Positions 29,810 to 32,079 of a stretch of 32,079 nt of DNA are shown here, in pieces. The notes below the pieces were generated by a model that was not told the DNA's origin, made no database searches, and saw only the letters and a list, made by a program, of their open reading frames with translations. A program made the translations under genes and the position numbers. Position 1 is the first letter of the stretch; each line of letters opens with the position of its first letter. This DNA is from a virus: positions 1-32,079 of IMG/VR virus record IMGVR_UViG_3300042301_003634, one strand, 5' to 3'.

Positions 29810-30488
29810 TTACGATATTTTCGAAGTTTAATTTAGTGAAAATTTCACCTATTGTTTTAGTTTCTCGGTTATAATAATACAGGATTTTACCATCATTATA
29901 AATACTTAATAAGTAATGTTGATTTAAGATTTCATCATTATAATTTAATTGACCTTCTTCATCATTACCATAATGTTGTCCCGACAAATAAGCTTTAGTA
30001 TTTTCTTTAGTTTTTACTGTTTGTGAAATCATTTTTGACGGTAATATAAAAACATCAAACCCATCTTTAAATAAAACAATACCTAATAGATAATCAAATT
30101 TTTTAGGTTTAACTTGTTGGAATGTGCTAGTTGAAATGTTACCTCCGTATTTTTTTGTCTTTTGTATAAACCCGATTTCATTATCTAAGATACTTACCGC
30201 TCTTTCATCATAACCTCCATTACCTTTAACCATCATTCTAATTAATTTAGTCTCAACTATATATCCTTTCTCAGAGGTTTTTTGGTCATAATTTTCGTTT
30301 GTAACTCTATTCAAATCTTCAAACATTGTACCACAAGATAATTTCTCAACATCTTCACCAGCGTTAGTTGATTTTTTAAAAATATCTAAATAAGGAAACC
30401 CAGAACTTTTTTGGATAGTTTCCGCTTCATCTTGCAATTTTTTAATTTGTCTTTTAATTTCAAGAATTCTTAAATCTTCGTTTCTCAT
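29790..30488 (-). CDS. Putative type II restriction endonuclease
   Basis: A 232-residue protein directly upstream of, and overlapping, an N6-adenine methyltransferase gene. The first 30 residues are a coiled coil. The core has IVETKLIRMM (77-86), DNEIGFIQK (102-110) and FQQVKPKKFDYLLGIVLF (123-140). The strand with E/Q-x-K near a second acidic residue, then a FDYLLG strand, fits a PD-(D/E)xK-type nuclease in which Q125-V-K127 would replace ExK. This is inferred from pattern and context; other roles, such as a specificity or control subunit, remain possible. The start follows a degenerate promoter in repeat copy B. Confidence 0.55.
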   Translation of the reverse strand: MRNEDLRILEIKRQIKKLQDEAETIQKSSGFPYLDIFKKSTNAGEDVEKLSCGTMFEDLNRVTNENYDQKTSEKGYIVETKLIRMMVKGNGGYDERAVSILDNEIGFIQKTKKYGGNISTSTFQQVKPKKFDYLLGIVLFKDGFDVFILPSKMISQTVKTKENTKAYLSGQHYGNDEEGQLNYNDEILNQHYLLSIYNDGKILYYYNRETKTIGEIFTKLNFENIVNEKFNI

Positions 30489-30525
30489 ATCTCTATATTT
30501 TAAAGTTATTTAATTATTTAGAGTA

Positions 30526-30623
30526 CGAAGATAATACTTTATTTTTAAATCAGTAAAAAAAAGTTTCACATCACTGTGAAACTTTTGAAATATTATCAAT
30601 TTTACTAATCTTGACTACATTGT
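30526..30623 (-). repeat. Repeat copy B: overlaps the real 3' end of the Rad50-like gene
   Basis: The partner of 28271-28368, same orientation. Here the coding part is the true C terminus of the Rad50-like gene, while the promoter boxes have decayed (TTG to CTG, TTTG to TTCG). Confidence 0.85.
30555..30584 (-). terminator. Terminator of the Rad50-like gene, with the stop codon in its loop
   Basis: A 10-bp perfect stem (30561-30570 with 30575-30584), loop GTGA, then an eight-T run on the minus strand. The stop TGA (30573-30571) lies in the loop, so coding sequence forms the 5' arm. Confidence 0.85.
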
Positions 30624-32079
30624 TTGCCCAATTATTGACCAGTGGATTATGTGTGATGACAAAAATCTTCTCAAAGTATTCTTTCATTTTGGTAAAGAAT
30701 TCTCCAACCATTTCCAAATTATCATTTGATATCTTCCCGAAAACCTCGTCGAATACCATCAAATTTGGTTTTGGTAATGAACACACTTTGGATAATACCG
30801 CACGTAATGCTAAAGCCGCGATGGTTCTTTCATAACCCGAACCGGAAACCATTAGTTTCTCAATACCTGTTGAGTTATCAACCATGATGAATTCAACCTC
30901 GTTCTTCTCATTAATACGAATCTCCAAGTTGAAGTAACAAGAATCTTGAAGTAATCTCTGAAGTTCCGAGTTAATCAACGGCATCATAGTCTTCATAATC
31001 ATTTTCGAAATTCCGTTCTTACCATAGACTTCAACATAAATTTTGTAAATCTTCTCTCGTTCAAACTCTTCGGCAATTTTCAAGATGATACCGTTGTTCT
31101 TTTCAATACGAGACTGAAGATTTTCAATTTGAGTTTGGTTGGTTGCCAAAATTCTTTCATAACTACGTTTCTCACTAATCAATTCATCAATCCTCAACCC
31201 GGCCTTAATTAATTGGGAGTCAATCTCGTTATTTTTCTTAATCTTGTCTTGAACCTCTTCATATCTCTTAAGTTTGTCTTTGGCTTGTTCCAACTTCAAC
31301 TCATTTGATTCTAACGATAGTTCATACTTTTCTTTAACGAGTTTGTTTTTCTCATACTCGTGGAAATCTTTTTTAAGTTGGGTATAAGATTTTTCTTGTA
31401 AGTCAAGGTCTTTCCATCGTTTAGATAATTTATCGACTTTCGTTTCCCAATCTCCTAACTCATCAATTTTTTTCTTCGTTAATGCCGCTTCCATCAATTT
31501 GATTCCACAATGTTCGCATTGAATCCCATCACCATACTTCTTAACCAAGGTTTCAATTTCTTGAACTTTACTTTGAGCAAGAACTAATTCACCATTTGTT
31601 GATTTCATCCCATCCGTAATCTCATCATGTTTGTCCTCATGGTAAAACTCTTTTGGTTCCACAATTTTAACTTCGTTGATTTGACCTTTAATTCTTTCAC
31701 TTCCATTTTCAAGGTCGGTAATGTCTCCTTGTAATTTAATTGGATTCAACACAATCAACTCTTGGTCGATGTCAGTATATTTTGACTTCAACAAATTGTC
31801 TTTGTAATCCTGACCCTTTTGTAATCTCAAATCAACGTCCGTGATTTTGGTGTTGGCATCTGTAATCTCTTTCTTAAGACGTTGGATTTCTTCAGTTGAT
31901 GTCTCATTATCTTGTCTTAATGATTCTGTGTTATACACATTTGACATCATACTTTTTGAAAACTCTGAGTAAATCTCTTTACCAGTTTCTTCCTTCTTCT
32001 TTAGGAATTCAAGACCCAAAAATCTGCTCAACACCTGACCACGAGCGGTTGGTTTTGCCTCCAATAAATCTTCAAGGTT
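30571..32079 (-). CDS. Rad50/SbcC-like recombination endonuclease subunit (T4 gp46 type), partial
   Basis: The frame is open to the window edge; the last 503 codons are seen and the N terminus with Walker A lies beyond. It is an SMC-family ATPase that, with an SbcD/gp47 nuclease, processes DNA ends for recombination-dependent replication. Visible parts, in order: coiled coil; a zinc-hook-like motif CEHCG, about 190 residues into the visible part; more coiled coil; the ABC signature region VSGSGYERTIAALALR; Walker B LMVFDEVFGK; and the H-loop ITHNP. It ends VVKISKIDNISKVSQ inside the terminator hairpin. The TTG at 32064 is not a start, since the frame continues upstream (NLEDLLEAK). A copy of its last 17 codons is at 28316-28369. 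Confidence 0.9.
   Translation of the reverse strand, partial: NLEDLLEAKPTARGQVLSRFLGLEFLKKKEETGKEIYSEFSKSMMSNVYNTESLRQDNETSTEEIQRLKKEITDANTKITDVDLRLQKGQDYKDNLLKSKYTDIDQELIVLNPIKLQGDITDLENGSERIKGQINEVKIVEPKEFYHEDKHDEITDGMKSTNGELVLAQSKVQEIETLVKKYGDGIQCEHCGIKLMEAALTKKKIDELGDWETKVDKLSKRWKDLDLQEKSYTQLKKDFHEYEKNKLVKEKYELSLESNELKLEQAKDKLKRYEEVQDKIKKNNEIDSQLIKAGLRIDELISEKRSYERILATNQTQIENLQSRIEKNNGIILKIAEEFEREKIYKIYVEVYGKNGISKMIMKTMMPLINSELQRLLQDSCYFNLEIRINEKNEVEFIMVDNSTGIEKLMVSGSGYERTIAALALRAVLSKVCSLPKPNLMVFDEVFGKISNDNLEMVGEFFTKMKEYFEKIFVITHNPLVNNWANNVVKISKIDNISKVSQ

Noticed and set aside
32050-32064. TTG start for the Rad50-like protein
   Set aside because: The frame continues in the same protein style to the window edge, so the gene is cut by the edge rather than starting here.
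30571-32079. Host RecF or SMC protein instead of a phage gp46-type subunit
   Set aside because: The CxxC hook in the middle of the coiled coil and the phage gene context favour the Rad50/SbcC/gp46 group.

Overview
The window looks like part of a large tailed phage (or prophage) genome that replicates in a Bacteroidota host, probably Flavobacteriia. The host clues are promoters of the form TTG, 19 bases, TAnnTTTG, a phage sigma factor that resembles the short Bacteroidota RpoD, a signal peptide ending in FSQ, and DNA that is roughly 70% A+T with few Shine-Dalgarno sites. The phage clues are dense, overlapping small genes, free-standing homing endonucleases, a Rad50/SbcC (T4 gp46-like) nuclease subunit, a DUF3310 protein, a lysis-like cluster, and proteins with T4-like head-targeting leaders. 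I recognise no terminase, portal, major capsid or tail gene here.

Layout. Bases 1-655 (minus strand) hold a large, highly structured non-coding RNA that runs off the left edge. To its right, up to 1650, are three near-identical promoters, a GIY-YIG homing endonuclease and a tRNA-like gene with anticodon CAU. Two of the promoters are followed by a boxA-like antitermination signal. Bases 1887-9402 hold a DUF192 gene (plus) and a minus-strand run: DHH phosphoesterase, head-targeted small protein, Dps-like helical protein, cytosine-N4-type DNA methyltransferase overlapped by a LAGLIDADG endonuclease, DUF3310, small unknowns and a 584-residue protein of the 'WCT' family. Bases 9500-11519 are a plus-strand island of unknown genes. 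Bases 11516-17656 (minus) carry glutaredoxin, thioredoxin, a PcfJ-like protein and two WCT proteins that end in leucine-rich repeats. Bases 17731-19663 contain two pairs of back-to-back genes and a full DnaJ. Bases 19638-23889 hold small unknowns, a histone H1-like protein and two virion-type proteins. Bases 23889-26872 look like a lysis and membrane cluster (spanin-like pair, amidase, membrane proteins). Bases 26937-28265 hold the sigma factor and a small gene. Bases 28391-30488 are a putative restriction-modification cassette. The last gene is the Rad50/SbcC subunit, cut by the right edge.

How the parts may work together (inference). The sigma factor and the redox, chaperone and nuclease genes would remodel the host. 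Seven proteins share an N-terminal helix followed by an (I/L)-x-E site, like the capsid-targeting sequences of T4 internal proteins, so the WCT/LRR proteins may be packaged and injected. The restriction-modification cassette sits between two copies of the 3' end, terminator and promoter of the Rad50-like gene, a footprint of its insertion.

The best candidates for something undescribed are the large RNA with its rRNA-like promoter/boxA leader, the WCT-LRR family of likely head proteins, and the inserted restriction-modification cassette.
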